DNA of 64,000 nucleotides from Lacrimispora algidixylanolytica (GCF_003609635.1 NZ_MCIA01000001.1:470906-534905); one strand, 5' to 3'; numbered from the stretch's first letter, positions 51,015 through 60,570 are shown. The notes: generated by a model not told the origin, from the letters alone. Translations and numbers: made by a program.

Positions 51015-52174
51015 TACGTTTATGTGTGGTAACAGGTAGCCGGGCGGAATATGGCCTGCTGCTTCCAGTGATTCGCAGGGTTATGGCTGATCCTGATTTC
51101 AAGCTTTTAATGGTGGTGACTGGTGCTCATATGGATTCCAGATTCGGAGCGGATTACCGGGAAATGGAACAAGATGGAGTGATTATTGATGAAACCGTGG
51201 AGATGAATCTGGCAAGCGACTCTTCCTACGGAATTTGTAAATCCATGGGACTAGAGCTGATTGGCATATCCAAAGCTTATGAACGGTTAAAACCAGATAT
51301 GATGCTCCTTTTAGGAGACCGTTATGAGATTTTTATAGCGGCTAGTGCTGCTGTCATTTGTAACATCCCCATTGCTCATATCCACGGTGGGGAGCTGACT
51401 AGGGGTGCCTATGATGACTGCATGAGGCATGGAATTACAAAGATGAGCTATCTTCACTTTACCAGCACCATGGAATATAAAAAAAGAGTGATACAACTTG
51501 GGGAAGCACCTGACCGAGTGTTTCACGTAGGCGCCCTGGGTGTGGAGAGGTTAAAAGAATTATCTTTGCTGTCTCAAAAAGAGCTGGAAGAATCCTTAAA
51601 CTTATCTCTTGGCTCTACAACGGTCTTGATCACGTATCATCCTGCCACATTGGAATCAACAGATATTGAGGAACAGATGGAACCGCTTTTTAAAGCTCTG
51701 GATTCTCTTCCTGAATTGTTTGCTGTATTTACAGGAAGCAATTCAGATACTGGAGGGAGCAAGGTCAATGAAATGGCGTCTGATTATGCAGGTAGACACC
51801 CGAATCGAGCGGCATTTTTCAATTCTCTTGGTTCCCTTCGCTATCTAAGTCTGATGAGCCAGTGCTGTATGGTCATTGGGAATTCCTCCAGTGGCATAAT
51901 AGAAGCTCCCAGCCTAAAGGTACCAACGGTAAATATCGGAACCAGACAAAAGGGCCGAGTCATGGCTGATTCTGTTATAAACTGTGATACTTCTTATGAT
52001 AGCATTCTCTCAGCCATTCTTAAGGCAAGGGATTTTAACTGTAAGGACTGCTCTATCCAAAATCCCTATGATAGTCCTGACACTAGTAAAAAAATTTTAG
52101 GTTTCATAAAACAGTCGGTTCAGAATGGGATTTGTTTGGAAAAAGATTTTTATGATCTTGATTGGAGTTTATAA
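51011..52174 (+). CDS. legG: Hydrolysing nucleotide-sugar 2-epimerase (LegG/NeuC family)
   Basis: 387 aa. N-terminal LCVVTGSRAEYGLLLPVIRR, then GDRYEIFIAASAAVICNIPIAHIHGGELTRG and C-terminal GNSSSGIIEAPSLKVPTVNIGTRQ match the NeuC group. The enzyme inverts C2 and releases the nucleotide to give free 2,4-diacetamido-mannose-type sugar for LegI. Stop and start codons overlap on both sides. Confidence 0.93.
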   Translation: MIRLCVVTGSRAEYGLLLPVIRRVMADPDFKLLMVVTGAHMDSRFGADYREMEQDGVIIDETVEMNLASDSSYGICKSMGLELIGISKAYERLKPDMMLLLGDRYEIFIAASAAVICNIPIAHIHGGELTRGAYDDCMRHGITKMSYLHFTSTMEYKKRVIQLGEAPDRVFHVGALGVERLKELSLLSQKELEESLNLSLGSTTVLITYHPATLESTDIEEQMEPLFKALDSLPELFAVFTGSNSDTGGSKVNEMASDYAGRHPNRAAFFNSLGSLRYLSLMSQCCMVIGNSSSGIIEAPSLKVPTVNIGTRQKGRVMADSVINCDTSYDSILSAILKARDFNCKDCSIQNPYDSPDTSKKILGFIKQSVQNGICLEKDFYDLDWSL

Positions 52175-52893
52175 TGTATCAGGACAAACGATTTCTTGCA
52201 CTTATACCAGCCAGAAGTGGATCCAAAGGGCTGCCTCATAAGAATATTAAAGAGATTAACCATAAGCCATTACTGGCATATACCATAGAAGCCTGCAAAA
52301 TGGCTGGTTTCTTTGATGATATCATTGTTACTACGGATTCTGAACTGTATCAGGAAATAGCTCTTCATTGGGGCGCTTCGGTGCCATTTTTAAGACCAGC
52401 AGAGCTTTCTAAAGATAACACAGCTACAATGGATGTCATTAGCCACACACTGGAGGAAATGACCAAGCATGGTAAAGCATATGATTATATTATGCTGCTC
52501 CAGCCTACCTCTCCACTTAGAAATGCAAAACACTTAAAGGAAAGTGCAGACCTCCTGTTTGAATCCCAGGCCGATTCCGTTGTTAGTGTCTGCCCCTTTG
52601 ACTGCAACTGCTATTTGTCTGTACAGCTTATGGATTCCGGTGAAATCCTGATTCCTTCTCAACATGAAAAACAAATTAGAAGGCAAGATGTTTCTTCTGG
52701 CTATCGGCTTAACGGTGCTATTTATCTCACTTCTGTACCCTTTTTCTTGAAATATAGGAATTTTTATGCTGGAGTGACCTATCCTTATTTTATGGATCCT
52801 CTGCATTCCATTGATATTGATGAGGAATATCAATTTTATATCGCACAACTGCTTTTAAATGATGGGTTTGGAGATACATCTGATGAGGTATAG
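52174..52893 (+). CDS. legF: CMP-legionaminic acid synthetase (LegF, NeuA family)
   Basis: 239 aa from the ATG at 52174, which overlaps the previous stop (TAATG). CMP-sialate synthetase motifs: LIPARSGSKGLPHKNIKEIN, YIMLLQPTSPLRN, GAIYLT and IDIDEEYQ. It activates legionaminic acid with CTP for the glycosyltransferase. It is the last gene of the locus; a hairpin terminator follows about 100 bp downstream. Confidence 0.92.
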   Translation: MYQDKRFLALIPARSGSKGLPHKNIKEINHKPLLAYTIEACKMAGFFDDIIVTTDSELYQEIALHWGASVPFLRPAELSKDNTATMDVISHTLEEMTKHGKAYDYIMLLQPTSPLRNAKHLKESADLLFESQADSVVSVCPFDCNCYLSVQLMDSGEILIPSQHEKQIRRQDVSSGYRLNGAIYLTSVPFFLKYRNFYAGVTYPYFMDPLHSIDIDEEYQFYIAQLLLNDGFGDTSDEV

Positions 52894-52991
52894 GGGGTAT
52901 GTGTATTAAAGAGACTATTTATGAGAACAACGTCCCGGAGATTTTTAGAACTTATTTTCTTATTATCAATCACACCTATATAGTTAATAAA

Positions 52992-53028
52992 AAACGACTG
53001 ACATTAGATTGCAGATAGTCAGTCGTTT
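52992..53028. terminator. Terminator after the legionaminic acid operon
   Basis: AAACGACTGAC (52992-53002) and GTCAGTCGTTT (53018-53028) form an 11-bp stem that could work in both directions. The rest of the 282-bp gap to the GNAT gene shows no other clear feature. Confidence 0.7.
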
Positions 53029-53175
53029 CACGTTGAATCTAATGTTATTAGTTTTAGTTCCTATGTAATTAATGGATGTGAAAAAGAATCTATAATGGAA
53101 CAATCATAATCGTTGACAACGAGGTAAATAGATCCAAGATGTATACTTTTCCCCTAACTTTTTTTATTTAGAAAG

Positions 53176-53793
53176 CTAATCCCATATCTGCCTTGGTAAT
53201 TTTTCTTTCACCTTCTCTGGGAATTTCTTATCAAATTCCTCGGTTTCTTCTTTTGTTGGATCAAAGGATTGATCAAACTTAAGAATTCCTCCTATCCCTG
53301 TCAGTGCACCTTGAACGAGAGGTTTCACCATAAAAGAGGTGAATTCTCCCTCTCTGTTTTCATCTAGATATATCCCATATCTACTGGCTGATTCAAAGCC
53401 AAATCTATGATAATAACGAGAGTTTCCTGTTATAAAGACAGTCTCAAATCCAAGCTGTTCCGCTTTCTTCATACTATGAAAAATTAAGGTCCTACCAAGC
53501 CCTTCGCTCTGACAATCTGGTCTAACTGCCAAAGGTCCAAAGCCGACCAAATCAATTCTTTCCCCGTTGTCCATTTGTAATTCTACATTAGAATACATGA
53601 TGGAAGCAACGATTTCTCCATTTCTTTCTATGACGAAATCAAGTTCCTTTATAAATCCTGGACTCTTTCTAAGATTATGTGCTACCAGATGTTCATTGCA
53701 GCCGGGCCTGTAAACATTCCAAAAAGCATCCCGTACCACATGTTCTACCTCTAAATAATCCTTTTCTTCTTCAAGTCGAATGATATCTTCCAT
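53176..53793 (-). CDS. GNAT-family N-acetyltransferase
   Basis: 205 aa from the ATG at 53793. The GNAT core includes FGPLAVRPDCQSEGLGRTLI, whose QSEGLGR forms the acetyl-CoA pyrophosphate loop, and FITGNSRYYHRFGFE. The C-terminal ~60 residues form an extension typical of the YhbS-type group. It acetylates an amino group of an unknown small molecule or protein. It lies downstream of a methyltransferase gene on the same strand with a 45-bp gap, so co-transcription is possible. Confidence 0.85.
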   Translation of the reverse strand: MEDIIRLEEEKDYLEVEHVVRDAFWNVYRPGCNEHLVAHNLRKSPGFIKELDFVIERNGEIVASIMYSNVELQMDNGERIDLVGFGPLAVRPDCQSEGLGRTLIFHSMKKAEQLGFETVFITGNSRYYHRFGFESASRYGIYLDENREGEFTSFMVKPLVQGALTGIGGILKFDQSFDPTKEETEEFDKKFPEKVKEKLPRQIWD

Positions 53794-53838
53794 AATGTCA
53801 CTATTTCCTCTCCCCAATATGTTAAACTGTCTAGCCTA

Positions 53839-54615
53839 TTATTTCTGACCAAAATAAAGACCGTGGATACTAGCCCCTAAGATTGCTGGTTCTTCGCAGG
53901 TCGCAATATGATACCCATACAATTGCTCCAAACTGTCCTCAGAGGCCCCTTTCATCTTTTCACTTAGAGCATATATCATACCATCGGTCCCAATATTTTT
54001 AATTTTCCTGATACCTGATTGATTGGCCAAACGCTCTATTTCCTCTGGAGTTGTATATGTAAAGATAGAGTCCGTCCTATTGTGAAAGATACAAACCGCA
54101 TCCTCAATATTTTTCAATCCATCTTCAACATTAACCATAAACTGAGCGAATCGATTGATATAGGTAAGTACCAATATTCCACCTGGTTTTAAGATACGCA
54201 AGCACTCCTGTATGGCTCTCCTTTGATCTATTTCTTCAGATAGATGATACAAAGCACCCATACAAAGAACTACATCAAAGCTTTCCTCTGCCAGAGCAGA
54301 CAAATCAAGTACATTCATAACTTGAATATCTTGAAGTAGGTCCGCTCTTTCATGCTGTTTCATAAGATCAACATTATTAGGTACCAGATCACCGGAAATT
54401 ACACTATGGCCCTGTTCCGCCAAATAAAAGGAGTATACCCCGGTACCAGCACAGGCATCTAGAATCTCACTGCCCGGTTTAAACAATCGGTTAAAGTATT
54501 CCACTGTTGTCAGATATTCTAATTTGTGACGTTTAAGCCTTCCATCTTCATCATAACTGTTATAATACTCCACCACTGGATTTTCCAACTTCCCCTTACC
54601 CCCACACATATGCAA
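53839..54615 (-). CDS. SAM-dependent methyltransferase, class I
   Basis: 258 aa. Motif I is ILDACAGTGVYSFYLAEQG (about residues 46-64), followed by acidic GDLVPNNV, then FDVVLCMGALYHL and the post-motif GGILVLTYINR. The Rossmann-type methyltransferase fold is clear but the substrate is unknown. The first residues MHMCGG may not all be translated; a second Met at residue 3 is possible. Confidence 0.85.
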   Translation of the reverse strand: MHMCGGKGKLENPVVEYYNSYDEDGRLKRHKLEYLTTVEYFNRLFKPGSEILDACAGTGVYSFYLAEQGHSVISGDLVPNNVDLMKQHERADLLQDIQVMNVLDLSALAEESFDVVLCMGALYHLSEEIDQRRAIQECLRILKPGGILVLTYINRFAQFMVNVEDGLKNIEDAVCIFHNRTDSIFTYTTPEEIERLANQSGIRKIKNIGTDGMIYALSEKMKGASEDSLEQLYGYHIATCEEPAILGASIHGLYFGQK

Positions 54616-54652
54616 TCAAAAATTTATCACCTATAATACTTGTTTCATACGC

Positions 54653-55120
54653 TTACTTCTCAGGATTGGGATCTGGATACCAGGTGTTACTTAAATCCGC
54701 CCCACGAAAGATCTGTTTTTCCCCATTGGACTTATGCATATACATATCTTCCTCTGGATAATAACAGGTATCTTCCGGCTCATTGGTTCCAACATCCAAG
54801 ATCTCCAGTGTGTCATTCCCAGAATTATAGAAAGTATGGGCGATATTCTTCCCGGCTGGCTTGCCGATAAAATCTCCCTTACTAACCTCCTTCTCCTCTC
54901 CATTTAGCTTAAGAGTTCCCGTCCCGGAAAGTATAAGAAAAAACTCCTCCTGTTGGGAATGGCTGTGATATCTGGTACTGTAAGCACCTGGCGGTACATA
55001 ATCTATGTTCACATAGATCTTTTGATTTCCAGAAGCTTCCCCTAATGATTTCGTCATTAATCCCACCGCATCCTTCCAGATGTATGGATCAGACAACTTA
55101 TTTATATTCTTAATGTCCAT
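54653..55120 (-). CDS. Single-domain cupin protein
   Basis: 155 aa. The first cupin motif YHSHSQQEEFFLILSGTG carries two His and Glu, and the second is KPAGKNIAHTFYN with His. These are metal-binding residues of a beta-barrel. The C-terminal part holds DTCYYPEEDMYM. Cupins of this kind can be small isomerases, dioxygenases or binding proteins. No function can be given. Start follows AGGAGGGGAATTGA. Confidence 0.8.
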   Translation of the reverse strand: MDIKNINKLSDPYIWKDAVGLMTKSLGEASGNQKIYVNIDYVPPGAYSTRYHSHSQQEEFFLILSGTGTLKLNGEEKEVSKGDFIGKPAGKNIAHTFYNSGNDTLEILDVGTNEPEDTCYYPEEDMYMHKSNGEKQIFRGADLSNTWYPDPNPEK

Positions 55121-55182
55121 TCAATTCCCCTCCTGAATAAGAAAAACAACACTTAGATCAACAAAACGCTTTTACCAAACCA

Positions 55183-57015
55183 TTATTTCCCCATATATAC
55201 TACAATCGTCCTTGGTGGAACCAAGAAATTTCTTCCCTCAACTTTGAATTCCTCACCAGAACCATACATACCGTTTCGCTCTATCTCATCGGTATGAAAC
55301 ACAATATGCCAGGACTTCCCTTCCTTTAGACTAGGAAGATCGAACTTATGAGGTTCCCAATGCATGTTAAAGATCACATAGAAGTTCTCATCCATTGTCC
55401 CATCTGCTTTTATCCCATATGCTCCACAATAGAAAACGCCAAGCTGTCGTCTGAAATTCTCAAATTCCGGGCACCAGGTCCTAACTCCATGATAAGACAT
55501 ATCAGGCAGACCACAAGCCAAATAGTCCATAAGCCTTGGTTCCTTACTCATATGAAAGACAGGGTGAGACTTTCGAAAGGCAATAAGCGCTTTTACAAAG
55601 TCTAGAAGGTCCTGGTTTTTCTTCACCAGATTCCAATTGAGCCATGTCACTTCATTGTCTTGGCAATAGGCATTATTATTGCCTGATTGGGAATGGCCAA
55701 ACTCATCCCCCGCCATAATCGAAGGAGTTCCCTGACTTAGAAACAGAAGCAAAAATGCATTGCGAAGCTGTTTCTTCCTTCGCTCCAAAATTGCCTTTTT
55801 TCTGGTAGGTCCCTCAATACCACAGTTCCAGGAATGATTATAGGGATTTCCGTCCAGATTCTTTTCCCCGTTCCCTTCATTATGCTTGGTATCATAAGAA
55901 ACCATATCCATCATAGTGAACCCATTGGTGGAAGCCATATAGTTGATAACTGCCCGGTCAGAAGGATTATTCCTCATACGAAAAGCCAGATGTTTCATCT
56001 GGTCCTCATCCCCTTTAAGCACCCGTCGCATATCCACAAGAAAATCGTCATTGCAATCTGCCAGATGCTTATCTTTCTCCCCAATCTTTTCCTCCCAGGA
56101 ATGAGCCAAAAGCTTGATTTTACTTAAATAAGGGTCATTTCTTAGTAATTCCAGAGGAAAATAACCGGTCAGGTGAATTCCATCCAAATGAAATTCCTCT
56201 GCCCAGAAACGTACCACATCAAGAACAAAAGAAGCCGGTTCCTTTCCGGTAAAATAAAGTTCCGTCATGAGTTCCAGCCCTTCCTTATGAAGAACCTTTA
56301 CAAGATTCTTTAATTCCCGGCCTGGATCAGTCTCTAAAGATGCATAGGCGGCCTTGGGAGAAAAGTAAAACCCGGGACCATATCCCCAATAATTTATTTT
56401 TCCGGTAGGTTTATCCACACCAAAGGGATTTCCTTGCACAAGTTCTGGAAGAATCACTTCCTGAAATTCATTGACCGGCAAAAGCTCCACCGTGGTGATT
56501 CCCAGATCCTTTAAGTATGGAATCTTTTCAAGGATTCCCTGAAATGTTCCCTTCCACTTCACGCCAGAGGAACTATGCTTTGTAAACCCTCGACAATGAA
56601 CGCGGTAAATGATCGAATCTTCATAAGGAATATATGACAGCGAATCTCCCTCCCAGTCAAAATCGGTTCCTTTTACGGGAGAGAGGAAGATATCTTGTGC
56701 ACGTTCTAAGTCGCCCCAGGCCTCCCGGCCCAGAAATCCGTTTCCATAAGGATCGGAAAAACGCGTTCCATCAATATCAAAACAGTAGGAAAGACCGGTA
56801 AGATCGTTTAAAAGAACCGTCATGGAGAAGACATTTCCTCTTCGAAACTCCGGGGGAAAGGTAATAATTTGTGACGGTTCCATCTCCTCATCTTTAAATA
56901 GCAAAAGGCGGCAGTGCTCTCCTTCTGCGGCTGTGCAAACATGAATCCCCTCAGGAACTATATGAAGTCCCATAGGATAAGTTCTATCTCCGGCCTTAAT
57001 CCTGTACTGTTCCAT
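55183..57015 (-). CDS. GH13 glycogen-debranching-like protein without catalytic residues
   Basis: 610 aa. The layout resembles GlgX/pullulanase: an N-terminal CBM48-like region (about 1-120), then the barrel with YRVHCRGFTKH, LLPVNEF, NYWGYGPGFYFSPKAAY and the late MAGDEFGHSQSGNNNAYCQD and NLVKKN segments. At the catalytic sites, however, it reads LDGIHLTGY (expected DGFRFD), LLAHSWE (expected LIAEPW) and MVSYDTKHN (expected VSYxDKHN). All three acids are replaced, and region I is also altered (LMTELYFTG). It may be a glucan-binding or regulatory pseudoenzyme. Confidence 0.85.
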   Translation of the reverse strand: MEQYRIKAGDRTYPMGLHIVPEGIHVCTAAEGEHCRLLLFKDEEMEPSQIITFPPEFRRGNVFSMTVLLNDLTGLSYCFDIDGTRFSDPYGNGFLGREAWGDLERAQDIFLSPVKGTDFDWEGDSLSYIPYEDSIIYRVHCRGFTKHSSSGVKWKGTFQGILEKIPYLKDLGITTVELLPVNEFQEVILPELVQGNPFGVDKPTGKINYWGYGPGFYFSPKAAYASLETDPGRELKNLVKVLHKEGLELMTELYFTGKEPASFVLDVVRFWAEEFHLDGIHLTGYFPLELLRNDPYLSKIKLLAHSWEEKIGEKDKHLADCNDDFLVDMRRVLKGDEDQMKHLAFRMRNNPSDRAVINYMASTNGFTMMDMVSYDTKHNEGNGEKNLDGNPYNHSWNCGIEGPTRKKAILERRKKQLRNAFLLLFLSQGTPSIMAGDEFGHSQSGNNNAYCQDNEVTWLNWNLVKKNQDLLDFVKALIAFRKSHPVFHMSKEPRLMDYLACGLPDMSYHGVRTWCPEFENFRRQLGVFYCGAYGIKADGTMDENFYVIFNMHWEPHKFDLPSLKEGKSWHIVFHTDEIERNGMYGSGEEFKVEGRNFLVPPRTIVVYMGK

Positions 57016-57045
57016 ACCATTTTCTCCTCTGCCACTTCGTCCCTT

Positions 57046-58857
57046 TTACTGGTTTTTAATCTGATCTGCCAGTTCATTTAAGTACATCCAGCGTTCCATC
57101 TTTTCTTCCAGAAGCTGTTCTTTCTCTGACTTTTCATTCATTAAAGTATTTAATCGGGTAAAATCTCTGGCTGCATCCGCCATTTGAACTTCCAGCCCTT
57201 CCAAAGATTCTTCCAGTGCTCCAATTTCGTCTTCAATGGTATCCCATTCCTTTTGTTCCTTAAAGGAGAACTTAAGCTTTCGTTCTGATTTAGGCTTTTC
57301 CTGTTTCTTTTTCTCGCCGCTATCATCCTTTTTCGAAGTGGTATCCTTTTGCTCCGTTCCCTGAGGACTTTTCTTCTCATAGGCAATCTGATAGTCTGTA
57401 TATCCTCCCTCATACTGAACCACTTTCCCATCCCCTTCAAAGGCTAAGATGCGTCTCATCACACGGTCCAGGAAATAACGGTCATGGGAAACCGCTATGA
57501 CAATTCCTGAAAAGCTGTCCAAATAATCTTCTAAGATAGTAAGGGTCTGAATATCCAGGTCATTGGTCGGCTCGTCCAAAAGTAACACATTGGGAGCCTC
57601 CATAAGAATCCTCAACAGATAAAGTCTTCGTTTTTCTCCACCAGAGAGCTTTTCAACGGTGGTGTACTGAACGCTGGAAGGGAATAAGAACCGCTCTAAC
57701 ATCTGAGATGCACTGACACTTCCGTCCTTTGTTTGTACGTACTCTGCCACATTTCTGATATAATCGATGACTTTTAAGCTGCCATCCATGTCTTCACTCT
57801 CCTGAGAGAAATACCCCATCTTTACCGTCTGTCCAACTGTAACGGTACCCGCATCCGCCTCCTGCCAACCAACGATGATTTTCATTAAGGTAGATTTTCC
57901 ACTTCCGTTTGGTCCGATGATACCGATTCGGTCATTCTTTAAGAAGATATAGGTAAAGTCCTTCATTAACACCTTATCCCCATAGGCTTTACAGATATGT
58001 TCCAGCTCCACGGTGGTTCGACCAAGGCGGCTGGATATAGAATCTAGTTCAACGGTCTGATCAAAGTCCAGACCTTTCTGATCCCGAAGGGTCTCAAACC
58101 GTTCGATATGAGCCTTTTGCTTGGTGGAACGGGCTCTGGCTCCCCGCTGCATCCATTCAAGTTCCACTTTTAAGATGGACTGGCGCTTTCTCTCAGAAGC
58201 AATTGCCATGTCCATACGTTCCGCCTTTAGATTGATATACCCCCCGTAATTAGCCTGATAGTTATAAAGTGTTCCCTTATCAAGCTCCACAATCCGGTTG
58301 GTCACACTGTCTAGGAAATACCGATCATGCGTTACCATTAAAAGTGCGCCCTTAAAACGGCGAAGATAATCTTCCAACCAGTCTGCCATACTGCTGTCTA
58401 AGTGGTTGGTAGGCTCGTCAAGAACTAAAATATTCGTGGTAGATAACAAGACACTTACTAAAGCAACTCGCTTTCTCTGTCCTCCGGAGAGGGTCTCAAC
58501 CTTAGAATCAAAGTCAGTAAATCCTAACTTAGTAAGCATGATCTTTGCCTGGCTTTCCAGATCCCAAACGTGTTCATGCCCTTCATTATCCCGGACAATG
58601 CTCTCAATGATGGTATCTCCATCCTGAAACTTGGGGTTCTGAGAAAGGAACCTGATATCTAAGTTCCTTCCCTTTACCACATTCCCTTCATCTGGCTCCT
58701 CAAGCCCGGCAACAATTCGAAGCAGCGTAGATTTACCCGTGCCATTAATGCCGATTAAACCTATTTTATCTCCTTCATTAATGCTGAAGCTGGTATCATC
58801 AAACAACAGCCGTTCTGTATACGATTTTGTTAAATGTTCTATAGTCAGTAAATTCAT
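57046..58857 (-). CDS. ABC-F family ATPase (Uup/YdiF-like)
   Basis: 603 aa, soluble, two ATP-binding domains. Walker A motifs are GINGTGKSTLL and GPNGSGKSTLM; signatures are LSGGQRKRVAL and LSGGEKRRLYLL; both domains have LLDEPTNDLD/NHLD-type Walker B. A linker of about 70 residues lies between them, and a charged coiled-coil C terminus covers about residues 520-603. ABC-F proteins act on ribosomes to rescue stalling or give antibiotic protection. The coiled-coil tail favours the Uup/YdiF housekeeping type over a resistance factor. Confidence 0.93.
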   Translation of the reverse strand: MNLLTIEHLTKSYTERLLFDDTSFSINEGDKIGLIGINGTGKSTLLRIVAGLEEPDEGNVVKGRNLDIRFLSQNPKFQDGDTIIESIVRDNEGHEHVWDLESQAKIMLTKLGFTDFDSKVETLSGGQRKRVALVSVLLSTTNILVLDEPTNHLDSSMADWLEDYLRRFKGALLMVTHDRYFLDSVTNRIVELDKGTLYNYQANYGGYINLKAERMDMAIASERKRQSILKVELEWMQRGARARSTKQKAHIERFETLRDQKGLDFDQTVELDSISSRLGRTTVELEHICKAYGDKVLMKDFTYIFLKNDRIGIIGPNGSGKSTLMKIIVGWQEADAGTVTVGQTVKMGYFSQESEDMDGSLKVIDYIRNVAEYVQTKDGSVSASQMLERFLFPSSVQYTTVEKLSGGEKRRLYLLRILMEAPNVLLLDEPTNDLDIQTLTILEDYLDSFSGIVIAVSHDRYFLDRVMRRILAFEGDGKVVQYEGGYTDYQIAYEKKSPQGTEQKDTTSKKDDSGEKKKQEKPKSERKLKFSFKEQKEWDTIEDEIGALEESLEGLEVQMADAARDFTRLNTLMNEKSEKEQLLEEKMERWMYLNELADQIKNQ

Positions 58858-58884
58858 TGCTTATCCTTTTCTCCTGTCTGTCCT

Positions 58885-59643
58885 TTAGCGGATCACTAAC
58901 TCCACTGGGCAGTGGTCCGAACCTAAAACCTCTGTATGGATGGCTGCACGTTCAAGCCTGTCCTTTAAACTTTCTGAAACGCAGAAATAATCAATACGCC
59001 AGCCTGCATTCTTTTGTCTCGCGCTGAAACGATAGGACCACCAGGAATATACGCCCTCTAAATCAGGGTTAAAATAGCGGTACGTATCAATAAAACCTGC
59101 GCCTATGAGACTTGAGAACTTCTCCCTCTCTTCATCAGAAAATCCTGCATTTTTACGGTTGGCCTTTGGGTTCTTTAAATCAATTTCTTTGTGTGCCACA
59201 TTTAAATCACCACAGAAAATCACGGGCTTATTTTCTTCCAGCTTCTTTAAATAAGATAGAAACGCTTCCTCCCAAGTCATCCGGTATGGAAGACGGGCAA
59301 GCTCATTCTGGGAATTGGGCGTATAGCAGGTGACCACATAATACTCTTCAAATTCTACCGCAATCACTCTGCCTTCTTTGTCGTGTTCCTCTTCCCCGAT
59401 TCCATAAGCCACAGAAATGGGCTCTTCTTTTGTAAAGATAGCAGTGCCTGAGTATCCCTTTTTCTCGGCATAATTCCAGTACTGATGATAGCCAGGTGTT
59501 GGAAGATCAATTTGTCCTTCCTGTAGCTTACTTTCCTGGATACAAAATACATCTGCATCCATTTCATTAAAATAATCCAAAAATCCCTTCTCCACACAAG
59601 CTCGAAGGCCGTTTACATTCCAGGAAATCATTTTTTTCATCAT
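58885..59643 (-). CDS. xth: Exodeoxyribonuclease III / AP endonuclease
   Basis: 252 aa. The EEP-fold nuclease shows [26 protein letters not shown] (metal Glu), [14 protein letters not shown], the WWSYR loop and the final GSDHCPVEL with catalytic Asp/His. It repairs abasic sites and oxidised 3' ends in DNA. The start has three nearby Met codons; the first is used because TTTGAGGTGAAAA precedes it. Confidence 0.95.
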   Translation of the reverse strand: MMKKMISWNVNGLRACVEKGFLDYFNEMDADVFCIQESKLQEGQIDLPTPGYHQYWNYAEKKGYSGTAIFTKEEPISVAYGIGEEEHDKEGRVIAVEFEEYYVVTCYTPNSQNELARLPYRMTWEEAFLSYLKKLEENKPVIFCGDLNVAHKEIDLKNPKANRKNAGFSDEEREKFSSLIGAGFIDTYRYFNPDLEGVYSWWSYRFSARQKNAGWRIDYFCVSESLKDRLERAAIHTEVLGSDHCPVELVIR

Positions 59644-59696
59644 TTTTCACCTCAAATCAAAGATAGGACTAGTATACCATTTTCCGTTGGATTCGA

Positions 59697-59732
59697 AAAG
59701 GGGGCTGTGCACGAATTGCCACAGCCCCCTTT
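59697..59732 (-). terminator. Terminator after argR
   Basis: AAAGGGGGCTGTG (59697-59709) and CACAGCCCCCTTT (59720-59732) form a 13-bp GC-rich stem with a 10-nt loop, in the gap between argR and the exonuclease gene. Confidence 0.85.
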
Positions 59733-59733
59733 C

Positions 59734-60198
59734 TTAACAATTATTTTCACGAAACTGTACTGCCAGTTGTTGGGTCGTCCCTTCCCTTGTAATTACAAAA
59801 ATAGTATCATTTCCGGCAATGGTTCCAACAATCTCACTCCAATGCAGCTCATCAATGATGGCACAGACCGAAGCCGCCATCCCAGGCTCGCAGGTTATCA
59901 CGATAATATTCCCGGAATACTCTACCCTTTTTACTGCCATAGAAAAAAGGACGAACAGCCTGTGGGAGATCTGATGCTTTGGAACCCTCCGGCTCTTAAG
60001 GTAGCCATCTCCGTTTGCTCCCTTTATTAAATTCATTTCACGGATGTCTCTGGATAAAGTCGCCTGGGTTACTTCAATTCCTTCCAATTCCAAACGCTCT
60101 TTCAGCATGGCCTGCGTTGTGATGGAATCGCTCTCTATTATTCGAAGAATCAGCTTCTGCCGCCTTTTTTTCATAGTTTCATATTCAAATTCATTCAT
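59734..60198 (-). CDS. argR: Arginine repressor/activator
   Basis: 154 aa from the ATG at 60198, which follows AAAGGTGGATATC. The N-terminal winged HTH has KLILRIIESDSITTQAML and EGIEVTQATLSRDIREMN. The C-terminal arginine-binding hexamer domain contains GMAASVCAIIDELHW and GTIAGNDTIFVI. It senses L-arginine and would control the arc operon 2.7 kb away as well as arginine synthesis. ARG boxes near arcA would lie outside the window. Confidence 0.95.
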   Translation of the reverse strand: MNEFEYETMKKRRQKLILRIIESDSITTQAMLKERLELEGIEVTQATLSRDIREMNLIKGANGDGYLKSRRVPKHQISHRLFVLFSMAVKRVEYSGNIIVITCEPGMAASVCAIIDELHWSEIVGTIAGNDTIFVITREGTTQQLAVQFRENNC

Positions 60199-60225
60199 GA
60201 TATCCACCTTTTGGCATGTACCTTC

Positions 60226-60570
60226 CTAAACGACTTCAACCCCAGGTTCTACATCACGATCCGGTATCATAAGAGACAAGTCCCCATTTAAGTCCTCTGC
60301 TAACATAAAGATTCCTTCAGACTTAAGGCCAGCCATTTTCATGGTCTTTAGATTATCAAGGATTAATACTTTTTTTCCAATCACCTCGTCCGCCTTATAA
60401 TACTCCTTGATGCCGGAAAGAATCTGACGCCTTTTATCTCCCACTTCTACCTGAAAGCACAAAAGCCGGTGAGAATGATTCACTTCCGTACACGCAACGA
60501 TTTTCCCCACCTTGAATTTCATTCTGATTAAATTATCGTAGGTAACATATTCATTTTCTTGATATTCCAT
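60226..60570 (-). CDS. tRNA-binding-domain protein (CsaA / MetRS C-terminal-like)
   Basis: 114 aa from the ATG at 60570, which follows AAAAGGAGGCAGTATC; a longer frame would extend into the AraC gene. The OB-fold has MKFKVGKIVACTEVNHSHRL, VEVGDKRRQILSGIKEYY and MKMAGLKSEGIFMLAED, as in CsaA and the C-terminal dimer domain of methionyl-tRNA synthetase. It binds tRNA or acts as a chaperone. It lies 27 bp before argR and 23 bp after the AraC gene, so the three may be co-transcribed. Confidence 0.82.
   Translation of the reverse strand: MEYQENEYVTYDNLIRMKFKVGKIVACTEVNHSHRLLCFQVEVGDKRRQILSGIKEYYKADEVIGKKVLILDNLKTMKMAGLKSEGIFMLAEDLNGDLSLMIPDRDVEPGVEVV

Noticed and set aside
52899-53018. 39-codon ORF after legF starting MCIKETIYENNVPEIFRTYF
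   Set aside because: It has a weak ribosome binding site, no recognisable features, and ends inside the operon terminator hairpin. Probably chance.
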